A stretch of DNA of 64,000 nt from Tectiglobus sp965224045 (GTDB taxonomy: Bacteria > Pseudomonadota > Alphaproteobacteria > Rhizobiales > Hyphomicrobiaceae). Every line of letters starts with the position of its first letter. Position 1 is the first letter of the stretch. Shown in pieces: positions 50,144-59,056 of this stretch. The stretch lies in contig CBDCYD010000001.1 in assembly GCA_965224045.1 (NCBI GenBank), positions 186,001-250,000 of the forward strand, read 5' to 3'. Under the pieces are notes generated by a model. That model was not told where the DNA came from and made no database searches. It worked only from the letters and a program-made list of their open reading frames with translations. The translations under genes were made by a program, and so were the position numbers.

Positions 50144-52060
50144 AGCCCATTCCTCGCACCAAGCCTGCAGCATCAGCACATCCCAGATCAGATACTGCCA
50201 GTTGCGTTTGCCGCTGAGGTGCTCGACCCACTTCTGTTGCACGGGCGCAGGATCGACAAGCCCATATTTCTCGATGGCTTGCGGCTCCAGTAGCGCCGCC
50301 GCCCACTCCTTCAGCGGTCCGCGCAGCCAGCTGTCCAGCGGAATTCCGAAGCCCATCTTGGGTCGTTCGATCAGGTGCTTCGGAACGTAGCGATAGAGCA
50401 ACTGACGCAGGATCCATTTGCTCTCGCCATCGCGCATCTTCATGCGCCGCGGCAGGCGCCATGAAAACTCCACCACCCGATGATCAAGGATCGGCACGCG
50501 CGCCTCGAGCGACACCGCCATACTGGCCCGGTCGACCTTGGTCAGGATGTCGTCCGGCAAATAGGTCAGCGTATCCAAGTACTGCATGCGTTCGGTGTAG
50601 TCGGGCACGATGTCTTGTGCAGCCTGCCACAGCGGGTGGCGTTGTTCCTGCCCACCGCGAACCATTGCGCCCGGGCAATCCCAATGCGTGATGAGCGCTC
50701 GATAGAAACCGTCGGCGTCTTCGGTCAGCACGCCCGCAAGTTTGTGGATCTTGTCGCCGGCCCGCCCATGGCGGGACAGCACCGGCAGCCCGGCGCAAAT
50801 CGCATCCCAAGTCGCAGGCGTAAACGACCTGAGGCCCGCCGCTGCCACCCCGCGCACGGCACGCGGTGCAATCGCTAACCGCTTGGTGAAAAATTGCGCC
50901 TGGGCATAGCGATTGTAACCCGCGAACAATTCATCACCACCGTCGCCGGACAGCGCGACGGTGACGTGTTGGCGCGTCATCCGCGAGACGAGGAACGTTG
51001 GGATTTGCGAGGAGTCGGAGAACGGCTCGTCATACATCGTGGCCAGCCGCGGGATGACGTCGCGCGCCTCCTCCGGCGCGACGTAAAGCTCGGTATGCTC
51101 CGTACCGAGATGGCGCGCAACGGCAGCGGCGTGTTGCGCCTCGTCGTAACCGGGAATGTCGAACCCGATGGAAAAGGTCTTCACGCGCTCGCTCGCGTGC
51201 TTTTGCATCAGCGCCGCGATCGTCGATGAGTCGACGCCGCCGGAAAGGAACGCACCCAGCGGGACATCGGCGATCATGCGGCGCTCGACGGCGTCCCCCA
51301 ACAGCGCATCAAGTGCATCGACCGCCTCTTCATCGCTGCATTCGAGTGGCGCCTCGCGCCCTGCCCGGACGGCATCTTCCAGCGACCAGTAACGCTCCAA
51401 CCGCGGTTCGCCATCCCGCCTGAGGCGCAGCATCCAGCCGGCCTCGAGCTTGTTGGCGGACTGGTAGATTGTTTGTGGCGCCGGGATATAGTTGTGGCGC
51501 AGGAACGAGGCAACGGCATCCCGGTTAATCGTGCGCTCGAATTCGGGATGGGCGACCAGCGCCTTGAGTTCGGAGGCAAACAGCAGCGTTCCGTTCTGCC
51601 AGGACCAGTAGAGCGGCTTGATCCCGAGCCGGTCACGGACCAGGATCAGCTCCTGTTCCTTGGCATCCCACAACCCGATGGCAAACATTCCGATGCAGCG
51701 TTCGAGGGCCTCCCGGACACCCCACGCGGCACATCCTTCGATGAACACCTCGGTGTCGGAGTGCCCGCGAAACCTGTGCCCGGCCGCTGCCAGTTCGGCG
51801 CCGAGTTCGCGCGCATTGTAGAATTCGCCGTTGTACGTGATCGTGTATCGACCGCACGCTGTCGTCATCGGCTGTAGCCCGGCCTCGGAGAGATCGATAA
51901 CGGCGAGCCTGCGTTGGCCCAATCCGACGCCGCAGTCCGGATCGACCCAGACCCCGCGGCTGTCCGGCCCGCGCGTCAGCATCGTATCCGTCATGTAGGA
52001 TACGATCTGCTCCAGATCGCCCCCCGGCGATCGCGTTAGCAGTCCAGCTATGCCGCACAT
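50141..52060 (-). CDS. asnB: Asparagine synthase (glutamine-hydrolysing)
   Basis: 639 residues. MCGIAGLL start with Cys2 as the glutaminase nucleophile after Met removal, then GLGQRRLAVIDLSEAGLQPM, NGEFYNARELGAELAAAGH and HSDTEVFIEG of the class II amidotransferase. The synthetase domain has PLGAFLSGGVDSSTIAALM (PPi loop) near residue 265 and ALSGDGGDELFAGYNRY near 350. It converts Asp, Gln and ATP to Asn; paralogues of this length also serve in polysaccharide or peptide modification. Start at 52060 because Cys must be residue 2. It stands alone between two repeat elements and uses the repeat end as its TAG stop. Confidence 0.9.
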   Translation of the reverse strand: MCGIAGLLTRSPGGDLEQIVSYMTDTMLTRGPDSRGVWVDPDCGVGLGQRRLAVIDLSEAGLQPMTTACGRYTITYNGEFYNARELGAELAAAGHRFRGHSDTEVFIEGCAAWGVREALERCIGMFAIGLWDAKEQELILVRDRLGIKPLYWSWQNGTLLFASELKALVAHPEFERTINRDAVASFLRHNYIPAPQTIYQSANKLEAGWMLRLRRDGEPRLERYWSLEDAVRAGREAPLECSDEEAVDALDALLGDAVERRMIADVPLGAFLSGGVDSSTIAALMQKHASERVKTFSIGFDIPGYDEAQHAAAVARHLGTEHTELYVAPEEARDVIPRLATMYDEPFSDSSQIPTFLVSRMTRQHVTVALSGDGGDELFAGYNRYAQAQFFTKRLAIAPRAVRGVAAAGLRSFTPATWDAICAGLPVLSRHGRAGDKIHKLAGVLTEDADGFYRALITHWDCPGAMVRGGQEQRHPLWQAAQDIVPDYTERMQYLDTLTYLPDDILTKVDRASMAVSLEARVPILDHRVVEFSWRLPRRMKMRDGESKWILRQLLYRYVPKHLIERPKMGFGIPLDSWLRGPLKEWAAALLEPQAIEKYGLVDPAPVQQKWVEHLSGKRNWQYLIWDVLMLQAWCEEWA

Positions 52061-52133
52061 CTCATGACCCTGGGAATAGTCCGGCTCGCTATGTATCCCG
52101 TTTGCCGTATTGCCGCAAACGGCCCGTCCGGCT

Positions 52134-52251
52134 GATTGTAATCGTCTTTCAGGTTGAGCCGAAACCATCCCGCTCCCCTCCCGACCGCCCACGGCAACAT
52201 TGTATTGGACAGTCGGGAAGGGAGCGGGTCGGCGATCGCGATTCCGCCTCA
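52134..52251. repeat. Palindromic element, family 1 (copy d, inverted)
   Basis: Reverse orientation relative to copies a-c: CTTTCAGGTTGAGCCGAAAC at the left, GCGATTCCGCCTCAGGCAT at the right. The stem CCCGCTCCCCTCCCGACCGCCC pairs imperfectly with GGACAGTCGGGAAGGGAGCGGG. It fuses without spacer into the family 4 element at 52250. Confidence 0.75.
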
Positions 52252-52398
52252 GGCATGCCGCAGCAAGACGGACTAACTCATAAGGGAGCAACGCGACCCG
52301 GCCGAATGGCCACCCAGCCGGAGCCGCCGCGCGCAGCGCGAATAGCGGCGTGAGGCAATGAAACCCAAAGCGAGGCGCATCTTTTGCGACGCGCTTTA
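52250..52398. repeat. Palindromic element family 4 with a single unit
   Basis: AGGCATGCCGCAGCAAGACG at the left, one 85-bp unit starting at the GGGAGCAACGCGACC near 52284, then AAAGCGAGGCGCATCTTTTG and CGACGCGCTTTA at the right. It is flank-for-flank homologous to the 8-unit copy. It ends on the TAA stop of the SDR gene. Confidence 0.9.
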
Positions 52399-53145
52399 GA
52401 CGGCCAGGAAGCCGCCGTCCACGGGCAGTTCGACACCGGTGATGTAGGACGCTTCGTCACTGGCAAGAAACAGGTTCGCGTTGGCGACCTCCTCGATGCG
52501 GCCGGCCCTTCGCATGGGCACGGCAGCCAGCATACCGTCGCGGATCTTCGGGTCGGCGGTCAGTTTCGATGTACGCATGGCCGGCATCAGGCCCGGGTGA
52601 ACGGAATTGACCCGGATACCGTCCTTTGCAAATTGCACCGCGGCCGCCTTGGTCATCGTGCGCACGGCTCCTTTCGACGCATTGTAGCCCATGTGCACGA
52701 ACGACTGCCCGGTCACGCCCGAGATCGACGAGATGTTGACGATCGCCCCGCCATTCTGGCTCTGCATCACCGGGATTACGGTGCGCATGCCGAGAAAGGT
52801 GCCGGTCGCGTTGATCGCCATCTGCTGGTCCCACACCTCGCGGCTGAGAAGATTGGGATCGGAGCCGCTGACGCCGGCGTTATTGATGAGGATGTCGATC
52901 CGCCCGTGCTCGGCAACCATCGCCTCGACAACCGTCGTCCAACTGGCCTCGTCGCTGATATCATGCGCAGCAAAGGCGGCCGTGCCGCCGGCTTCGGAAA
53001 TGTCCTTGGCCACGCCCGCCCCGTCGTCTTTGAGCACGTCGGTCAGCATCACGGCGGCGCCTTCGCTCGCAAATAGCCGCGCCGTGGCAGCCCCCATGCC
53101 GGATGCTGCGCCCGTCACCAAAGCTGTTTTTCCCTCGAGCCTCAT
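52396..53145 (-). CDS. Short-chain dehydrogenase/reductase
   Basis: 249 residues, classical SDR: TGAASGMGAATARLFASEGA (TGxxxGxG, residues 11-18), NNAGVSG near 88, Ser in VNISSISGVTGQ, and YNASKGAV (catalytic Tyr-x3-Lys) near 154. The Asp at the end of strand 2 (LTDV) points to NAD(H) preference. GGAGGAGGATGCC directly precedes the ATG at 53145; a second overlapping in-frame start is not needed. Divergent from the VOC protein gene. Substrate unknown. Confidence 0.9.
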   Translation of the reverse strand: MRLEGKTALVTGAASGMGAATARLFASEGAAVMLTDVLKDDGAGVAKDISEAGGTAAFAAHDISDEASWTTVVEAMVAEHGRIDILINNAGVSGSDPNLLSREVWDQQMAINATGTFLGMRTVIPVMQSQNGGAIVNISSISGVTGQSFVHMGYNASKGAVRTMTKAAAVQFAKDGIRVNSVHPGLMPAMRTSKLTADPKIRDGMLAAVPMRRAGRIEEVANANLFLASDEASYITGVELPVDGGFLAV

Positions 53146-53234
53146 GGCATCCTCCTCCTCTTCTCGCCTGTTGAGCGCTATCGTATAGTGGCCAGCGAAC
53201 AGACCCAATGGATAACAACAGGAAGCGCTGATCC

Positions 53235-53648
53235 ATGAAGCTTGAGTTCCATCACATCAATCTGTGCACCAGTGACGTTCCGGGCCTGGCTGATTTTTAC
53301 AGCGAGGTTCTCGATCTCAAACCGGAGCCGTCGATGGAGGCGTTGCGCGTCCTCGACGATCAAAAGGGATATGATGGTGGCGTCGCATTCCAGACGGACG
53401 GCAACATCCAATTCCATCATTCGCAGGCGGATCTGGGCGTCGCGTTCAGGACAGGAAAGGCAATCAATCCGTTGGAGCGCGGCCACCTCGCGTTTCGCAC
53501 CGACGATATCGAAGCGTTCAAGAAGCGGCTTGACGACAAGGGAATACCCTATGCCGACTTCGGCAACTCGTTCATGGCCTCGTGGCAGCAGGTGTTTTTT
53601 TACGATCCGGCAGGCAACGTCGTCGAAGTGCACCAGGCCAACGAGTAG
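53235..53648 (+). CDS. VOC/glyoxalase-fold protein
   Basis: 137 residues: two beta-alpha-beta-beta-beta modules beginning FHHINLCTSDVPGLADFYSE and ending FFYDPAGNVVEVHQ. The conserved metal ligands are probably His6/7, His in GHLAFRTDDIEAF, and Glu near the end. This could be a glyoxalase, epimerase or extradiol-type lyase; no assignment is possible. GGAAG precedes the start. Confidence 0.82.
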   Translation: MKLEFHHINLCTSDVPGLADFYSEVLDLKPEPSMEALRVLDDQKGYDGGVAFQTDGNIQFHHSQADLGVAFRTGKAINPLERGHLAFRTDDIEAFKKRLDDKGIPYADFGNSFMASWQQVFFYDPAGNVVEVHQANE

Positions 53649-53667
53649 TGCTCAGCAAAGGGCTGCA

Positions 53668-53684
53668 ACAGGTGCGCTACACTA
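53668..53684. repeat. Half-element of family 3 (copy d)
   Basis: Only the right arm, ACAGGTGCGCTACACTA followed by GGGA as in copy b, is present. Its terminal CTA supplies the TAG stop of the reverse-strand gene that follows. The left arm is missing. Confidence 0.6.
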
Positions 53685-54125
53685 GGGACACTGGTACGCG
53701 TCCTCGCTATTGATCAGGCCGGTGATCGAGAGGTTGCCGCCTGACCCATCGCCGTCTGCTCCGGTTCCGTACGAGCTGCCGAAGCCACGGTAGCCTCCCG
53801 CACCCCAGCCGGTTCTGCCGCCGCCATCGTGCAGATTGTGCTTCGTACCCTCGTGCGGAACGTAGACGAGACGCCCCTGCCCCGACACCAGGCCCCAACC
53901 TATGGCGCCGAGCCGGTAAGCGCGGTTTGCCGTGTCGGCAACGAATTGACATTCGTCCGGATTGCGCTCGCAGGTGGTTGCAAGCCGGTATGTCGCGCGC
54001 TGCACAGCGCCGATCGGCTCCGCCGAAGCGTTCGGCTCGACATGGAAAACGTAGGCCGTGAACGACAGCAAGGTGAGTGCCAGACCGATTTTCACAAGCG
54101 AGGACACAACGCGAACTCCCGGCAA
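53682..54125 (-). CDS. Secreted/anchored hypothetical protein
   Basis: 147 residues. N-terminal hydrophobic segment (VKIGLALTLLSFTAYVFHVE) as signal peptide or anchor, then a helical part with a Cys pair (TTCERNPDECQFV, a probable disulfide), and a Gly-rich tail (GGGRTGWGAGGYRGFGSSYG). The ECQ-V-A-D-x-A-NRAYRLG segment resembles small rhizobial DUF5330-like periplasmic proteins, a weak likeness. Its stop codon lies in a repeat terminus, so the last residues may differ from the ancestral protein. Confidence 0.6.
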   Translation of the reverse strand: MPGVRVVSSLVKIGLALTLLSFTAYVFHVEPNASAEPIGAVQRATYRLATTCERNPDECQFVADTANRAYRLGAIGWGLVSGQGRLVYVPHEGTKHNLHDGGGRTGWGAGGYRGFGSSYGTGADGDGSGGNLSITGLINSEDAYQCP

Positions 54126-54335
54126 CCGCGGTGACGGGCGGTCAACTGCCTGCGAGCGTAAGCGAATACGGTTACCGAATTGTAAACGGTTCGATTTTCC
54201 TCTTTTCGCAACAATATGTTACAATTGATCTCTAGGCTGATCGAACTTCCTTGCGCGGCTGACATGCTGCGGGCCGTTGAATTCGTCTTCTCTGCGAACG
54301 TAGAACGAACACGCGAAATGCAGCGTCTATCGTGA

Positions 54336-55172
54336 TCAGGCTTTGCGCCTCAGTGCCCCGAGCAGAGGCTCCAATTGCGTCGGATGCGGGCCGTGCTTGA
54401 ACTTGGCGAGCCGGTCGAAGACCTCGGCCGCCGCTTCGTGAAAACCGCCTGGCAGCCCGGCGCTATCGAAGGTTGCCGCGATCTCGCGCATCTCGCCGCC
54501 GTAGCGCCAGGCCTTGGTGGTCACCGTACGAATCGCGGTCTCGCGTTGCTCTGCAAGCCCTGATCCATCGCGGCCCCAATGGCGATTGAGTGCCTCGCGC
54601 ACACCGAGGTCTTCGGCCGAAGCGAGGATTGCACAGAGCAGCGCGGTGGTGCCTTTGGTCAGCGCCGCATAGCACATCTTGAGCGACGAGGCGGTGCCGA
54701 CCCCGGCGCCCAGAACTTCTCCGTGGAGCGGCCCCGCGCTGACCGCGCCTGCAACCCGCTCGGCGTCCGCTCCCGACAGATAGAGCCACGTCGTACCAGG
54801 CTTCCAGGCCGGATGACCGATGATGCCGCCGTCGACAACGCGGATCGCGGCCGGCGCCAGTGAGGCGTCAATCGCTCGCACCCGGTCCGGCGAAATCGCA
54901 TTGGCATCGACGAACGTGCCCTGGAACCCGGCTGCCTTCACCTGTTCCGCCAGGTCCGTGGCCACTTCCGGCGGGCAGATGCTGAAGATGATCTCGCAGC
55001 ACTCGCACAAGGCTTGCAGTGAACCCACATCGGCTAGGCCGTGTTCGTTGGCCCGCGCCGCCGTCTCCTGCGACCGGCCCTGGCTCGCCCAGAACACGTC
55101 GTGGCCTCCGTTGAGCATCGTCCGCGCAACCGATACGCCCATGGTGCCGGGATGGAGAACGCCGATCTTCAT
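54336..55172 (-). CDS. NAD(P)-dependent oxidoreductase with DUF1932 domain
   Basis: 278 residues. Rossmann N-terminus MKIGVLHPGTMGVSVARTML; the usual GxGxxG appears as HPGTMG. The 6-phosphogluconate/3-hydroxyisobutyrate dehydrogenase pattern follows (FSICPPEVATDLAEQV, FVDANAISPDRVRAID), with KMCYAALTKGTTALLCAILA holding the catalytic Lys. The C-terminal DUF1932 helical domain ends the protein. It probably oxidises a small beta-hydroxyacid. Start at 55172 because the Rossmann motif must be near the N-terminus. Confidence 0.85.
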   Translation of the reverse strand: MKIGVLHPGTMGVSVARTMLNGGHDVFWASQGRSQETAARANEHGLADVGSLQALCECCEIIFSICPPEVATDLAEQVKAAGFQGTFVDANAISPDRVRAIDASLAPAAIRVVDGGIIGHPAWKPGTTWLYLSGADAERVAGAVSAGPLHGEVLGAGVGTASSLKMCYAALTKGTTALLCAILASAEDLGVREALNRHWGRDGSGLAEQRETAIRTVTTKAWRYGGEMREIAATFDSAGLPGGFHEAAAEVFDRLAKFKHGPHPTQLEPLLGALRRKA

Positions 55173-55343
55173 GTGAATTCCGCCTGTCGATTGCAATCCG
55201 GGAGGGCCGTGTGTCCGCGCCACTGTGCCAGATGTCGATGGATCCCGCACCCGCTATGTGGACCTGTCGCACCTGGCCATTGTGCCGGGACGGTCGACGT
55301 GCTGATTAGCACGCTCCAACATGCATCGTACCGTTCCGCTCGA

Positions 55344-56294
55344 ATGAACGAAATCATACTTATCGTTGCACCGGTTGCGGCACTGGTCCTTTTGGGCTGG
55401 TGCGCGGGCCGCTTCCGCTATTTGCCGGAAACCGCAGCACGCGCGCTGCCCGCGTTCGCTTTCAAAGTGACGATGCCGGCACTGATCTTCCGCGCGTTTC
55501 TCGCGGTCGACAATCTGCCCGCATCGCCCGAGGCGATGATCTATGCCTATTTCGGCGGTGTAGCCATCGTCTGGCTCGTGACCACCCTGGTCGTCGCTCA
55601 TCTGTTGCGCCGCCCGGCGGCGGATGCACCGCCGATCGCGATGGCCTCGAGCTTCTCGAATACGGTCATGCTCGGGTTGCCGCTGAGCTATGCGGCGTTT
55701 GGGCCGTCCGCGGCGATTCCGGCCGCGATCATCATTGCCATCGACACGCCGGTGATGTGGTTGGCAGCCGTACTCCATATCGAACTGGCGCTTCGCCGCG
55801 AGCAGGGACTGCGCCTTGCCGCGATCGCGCCGATATTTCAAAGCCTCGTGAGCAATCCGATCATTCTTGCAACCCTGTCCGGCATCCTCGCCCGTTACGC
55901 AGGTTTGGAACTCGACGCATTGCCGGCGCGCATTCTCGATCTTCTGGCCGATGCCGCGGTGCCGACCGCCTTGTTCGCGCTTGGCCTCTCGCTTTCGACC
56001 TTTCGCTTGGCTGGTGAGGTCAAAACGATTGTCGCGATGTCGATCCTCAAGCTTGCGCTGTTGCCGGCCGCCGTCTACCTGATCGCTGCCCACGTCTTTC
56101 CGTTACCGCCGGTCTGGTTCGCCGTTGCCATGCTGTTTGCCGCCCTTCCCGTAGGCGCCAACCCGTATTTGTTCGCGGCGCAGTACGGCCGGGCCGAAGC
56201 TACGTTGTCGGCTGCCATTGCGGTGACCACGCTGATTTCAATCGTCACCGTGTCCGCAATGCTCTTCTACCTCAAGCAATTGCCGGGACTGTAA
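55344..56294 (+). CDS. AEC (auxin efflux carrier) family transporter
   Basis: 316 residues with about ten membrane helices in two inverted halves: LIVAPVAALVLLGWCAGRFR, LPAFAFKVTMPALIFRAFLA, ASSFSNTVMLGLPLSYAAFG (the conserved Asn/Gly helix break), then after a central loop VPTALFALGLSLSTFRLAGE and FAALPVGANPYLFAAQYG. Bacterial AEC proteins export or exchange malonate, malate or amino acids. Divergent from the DUF1932 gene. The substrate cannot be read. Confidence 0.88.
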   Translation: MNEIILIVAPVAALVLLGWCAGRFRYLPETAARALPAFAFKVTMPALIFRAFLAVDNLPASPEAMIYAYFGGVAIVWLVTTLVVAHLLRRPAADAPPIAMASSFSNTVMLGLPLSYAAFGPSAAIPAAIIIAIDTPVMWLAAVLHIELALRREQGLRLAAIAPIFQSLVSNPIILATLSGILARYAGLELDALPARILDLLADAAVPTALFALGLSLSTFRLAGEVKTIVAMSILKLALLPAAVYLIAAHVFPLPPVWFAVAMLFAALPVGANPYLFAAQYGRAEATLSAAIAVTTLISIVTVSAMLFYLKQLPGL

Positions 56295-56325
56295 GTATGC
56301 AAGGAACGACCGGCATCCAACGGCA

Positions 56326-57465
56326 TCAAGGGACGAAGTGCTTTGAAAGCTTGAGGCCCTGCGCCTGGTAGTGGCTGCCTAGGTCGCGGCCGTAAAGCGC
56401 CTCTGGAACCGCGCACATTTTTTCATAGATCAGGCGCCCGACGATCTGGCCGTCCTCGAGGATGAACGGCACCTTGTGGCTGCGCACCTCGAGCACGACG
56501 CGGGCGCCGGCTCCGCCGGCCGGCGCATGTCCGAAGCCGGGGTCCATGAAACCGGCATAATGCACCCGGAATTCACCGACCAGCGGATTGAACGGCACCA
56601 TCTCTGCCGCGTGCGTCGGCGGAACGTGCACGGCCTCTTTCGACGCGAGGATGTAGAACTGATCGGGGTCGAGGACGAAACCTGCCCCGTGTCCGGCATA
56701 GATCGGCTCCCAATAGTCGGAGACTTTGCACGAGCCCGGCGCATCGACATCCACCAACCCCGTGTTGCGTTTGGCGCGGTAGCCGACCAGTCCGTCCGAG
56801 GCATCGGCAAGGGCATCGGAAAGGTCCACTGACAAGGCGATGCCGTTTTGGATATCGGCTGCTCGGCCGCCGGCGATCAACGTTTCGCGGTCATGCAGAT
56901 CGCGAAGTGTTTCGTCGGTTTCCGTCGGCTGCCCGGTGCGCAAGCGGATCTGGCTGAGTGTCGAACCCGTCCTGACGATGATCGGGAATGTCTGCGGACA
57001 AATCTCTGCATAAAGCGGACCGTCGTAGCCTTCCGGAATGAGGTCGAACGCATTGACACCGTCGGCGATCACGCGCGTGAACACGTCAAGCCGGCCCGTT
57101 GAGCTTTTCGGATTGGTCGCAGCAGCCATGCCGCCCGGCAGCTTCAGGCTTTCGAGCAGCGGTACGATGTAGACGCAGCCGGTCTCGAGCACCGCGCCCC
57201 GGGTGAGGTCGATCTCGTGCAATGCCAACTGTCGGATGCGCTCGACAATCGGCGTCGTCGGGCCGGGCAGGAAGCTGGCGCGGACCCGATAGGCCTTGGT
57301 CCCGAGCCGCAGATCGAGGCTCGCCGGCTGCAACTGGCGGTCCTTGAGCGGTTCGTCCAAACAGATCGCTCCCGCCTCGATCAGCGCGCGAACCATTTGC
57401 GCCGGCAAAATGCCGTTGTCATCGTCGCGTATGTCAGCCGTCGCCACGGGGTTTGTGCGTGCCAT
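56326..57465 (-). CDS. dcd: Double-length dCTP deaminase-family protein
   Basis: 379 residues, twice the usual Dcd size, as in Hyphomicrobiales. Two Dcd-like halves: LQPASLDLRLGTKAYRVRAS and ATNPKSSTGRLDVFTRVIAD with FDLIPEGYDGPLYAEICPQT in the first, then GFVLDPDQFYILASKEAVHV, VGEFRVHYAGFMDPGFGHAP and VLEVRSHKVPFILEDGQIVG in the second. The latter carries the active-site HYAGFMDPGF and R-S-x3-P-x-I pattern. It makes dUMP/dUTP for thymidylate synthesis. Either ATG 57465 or GTG 57471 may be used. Convergent in neighbourhood with metZ, as in many relatives. Confidence 0.9.
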   Translation of the reverse strand: MARTNPVATADIRDDDNGILPAQMVRALIEAGAICLDEPLKDRQLQPASLDLRLGTKAYRVRASFLPGPTTPIVERIRQLALHEIDLTRGAVLETGCVYIVPLLESLKLPGGMAAATNPKSSTGRLDVFTRVIADGVNAFDLIPEGYDGPLYAEICPQTFPIIVRTGSTLSQIRLRTGQPTETDETLRDLHDRETLIAGGRAADIQNGIALSVDLSDALADASDGLVGYRAKRNTGLVDVDAPGSCKVSDYWEPIYAGHGAGFVLDPDQFYILASKEAVHVPPTHAAEMVPFNPLVGEFRVHYAGFMDPGFGHAPAGGAGARVVLEVRSHKVPFILEDGQIVGRLIYEKMCAVPEALYGRDLGSHYQAQGLKLSKHFVP

Positions 57466-57633
57466 GTCCACGTCAACCGATCCACGTCAATCGATGCTTC
57501 GAATCGGCATCTCCTTAGCAGGTCTTGAGCCGTGCCGCTGCAACTTGTGCGATTTGCACACACCTGGTGGAGCACGGCGTCTCTGTCCTTTGGGCTTGAC
57601 GGATTGGGCCCGCCTCCCTTAGAACACGATCCC

Positions 57634-57690
57634 GTCGTGGTGATTTGGCCGGCCGGCTTGCAGCCACGTAAAACAACTCGCTAAAAGGCC
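57634..57690 (+). promoter_or_regulatory. SAM-II riboswitch upstream of metZ
   Basis: CGTGGTGATTTGGCCGGCCG, GCTTGCAGCCACG and then AAAACAACTCGCTAAAAGG follow the SAM-II (metA) consensus closely: stem 1 CGTGG (57636-57640) pairs with CCACG (57664-57668), the TGATTTG and TTGCAG loops are present, and the GCTAAAAGG segment forms the H-type pseudoknot. It lies 122 bases before the metZ start. On binding S-adenosylmethionine it should hide the ribosome binding region or stop transcription, lowering metZ expression. Confidence 0.88.
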
Positions 57691-57811
57691 GCGCGCGGAC
57701 CTGGTTCTGGCTGCTCGGCATTTTTGCGGGCATCGAAGAACCGGGTTTTTTGTTGCCATGAATTTGCCCGGCACCTGAGCCGAAGCGAATGGGCACCGCT
57801 GGAGACGCGCG

Positions 57812-59023
57812 ATGACAGATTTTACCGACCACCCCCCGGGCCTTGCTCCGTGGCAGCCGGAGACGACCCTCGTTCACGGTGGCACCCTGCGCTCGCAGTA
57901 CAACGAAACTTCCGAGGCCCTCTATCTCACACAGGGCTACGTCTACGACACTGCCGAACAGGCCGAACAGCGCTTCAAGAACGAGTCGGGCGGCTTCATT
58001 TATTCGCGCTATGCCAACCCGACGGTATCGATGTTCGAAGAGCGCATGCGCCAGTTCGAAGGCGCAGGCGCTGCCCGCGCAACCGCCAGCGGCATGGCAG
58101 CCGTCTCGGCGTCGATGCTGTGCTATCTGCGAGCCGGAGACCATGTCGTTGCGGCACGAGCACTTTTCGGGTCGTGCCGTTACGTCGTCGAAGACCTCTG
58201 TCCGAGGTTCGGCATCGCCTCGACCTTGGTCGATGGTCCGGAGTTGGGCCAGTGGAAGGCCGCCATTCGCCCTGAAACCAAGGTTCTGTTCTTCGAGACA
58301 CCGTCCAACCCGACCCTGGACCTGGTCGACATCGCAGCGGTCTCCGCGCTCGCCCGCGAGGCCGGTGCGATCGTCATCGTCGACAACGTGTTCGCGACGC
58401 CGGTGCTGCAGCGCCCGTTGGCGCTCGGTGCAGATGTCGTCGTTTATTCGGCAACCAAACACATTGACGGGCAGGGCCGCTGCCTTGGCGGCGTCGTGCT
58501 CGGCTCTGAGGATTACGTCAAGGACCACCTGCACAATTACCTCAAGCATACCGGCCCGTCATTGAGCCCGTTCAATGCCTGGACGTTGTTGAAAGGCCTG
58601 GAAACCTTGCCGCTGCGCGTCCGACAGCAGTGCGAAAGCGCCGCCGCCATCGCCAACACGCTGGCTGAGCATCCTGCCGTCTTGCACACGATCTATTGTG
58701 GCAGACCCGACCACCCGCAGGCGGAACTCGCAGCAAAGCAGATGCGCGGCGGCAGCCAGATCGTTTCATTCGAGCTCAAGGGCGGCAAGCCTCGCGCCTT
58801 TGCCTTCCTCAATGCCCTGCGCTTAATCCGCATCTCGAACAATCTCGGCGATGCCAAGAGCCTTGTTACGCACCCGGCAACCACCACCCACCAGCGCTTG
58901 AACGACGAAGAGCGTGCCCGGCTCGGCATCACCGATGGCCTGGTGAGATTGTCGGTCGGCCTCGAGGCGGCCGCCGATCTGATTGCCGACATCGAACAGG
59001 CGCTCGCCCGCTCGAAGTGCTAG
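57812..59023 (+). CDS. metZ: O-succinylhomoserine sulfhydrylase
   Basis: 403 residues, Cys/Met metabolism PLP enzyme. TTLVHGGTLRSQYNETSEAL, GFIYSRYANPTVSMFEERMR, ATASGMAAVSASMLCYLRAG, FFETPSNPTLDLVDIAAVSA, IVDNVFATPVLQRPLALGAD and VVYSATKHIDGQGRCLGG (PLP Lys in SATKH) are present. The sequence fits MetZ better than cystathionine gamma-synthase: direct sulfhydrylation of O-succinylhomoserine with sulfide to homocysteine. Controlled by the SAM-II riboswitch 122 bases upstream; GGAG stands before the ATG. Confidence 0.92.
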   Translation: MTDFTDHPPGLAPWQPETTLVHGGTLRSQYNETSEALYLTQGYVYDTAEQAEQRFKNESGGFIYSRYANPTVSMFEERMRQFEGAGAARATASGMAAVSASMLCYLRAGDHVVAARALFGSCRYVVEDLCPRFGIASTLVDGPELGQWKAAIRPETKVLFFETPSNPTLDLVDIAAVSALAREAGAIVIVDNVFATPVLQRPLALGADVVVYSATKHIDGQGRCLGGVVLGSEDYVKDHLHNYLKHTGPSLSPFNAWTLLKGLETLPLRVRQQCESAAAIANTLAEHPAVLHTIYCGRPDHPQAELAAKQMRGGSQIVSFELKGGKPRAFAFLNALRLIRISNNLGDAKSLVTHPATTTHQRLNDEERARLGITDGLVRLSVGLEAAADLIADIEQALARSKC

Positions 59024-59056
59024 CGCCCACGACATCTCGTCGGTTTCACCCTGTCC

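Noticed and set aside
49359..50462. Three overlapping reverse-strand open frames with repeats such as GRSAGSRCSL and CLTPLFALRAAA
   Set aside because: They are translations of the 85-bp DNA repeat in different frames. Identical periodicity in all three frames and lack of start signals show a non-coding tandem repeat.
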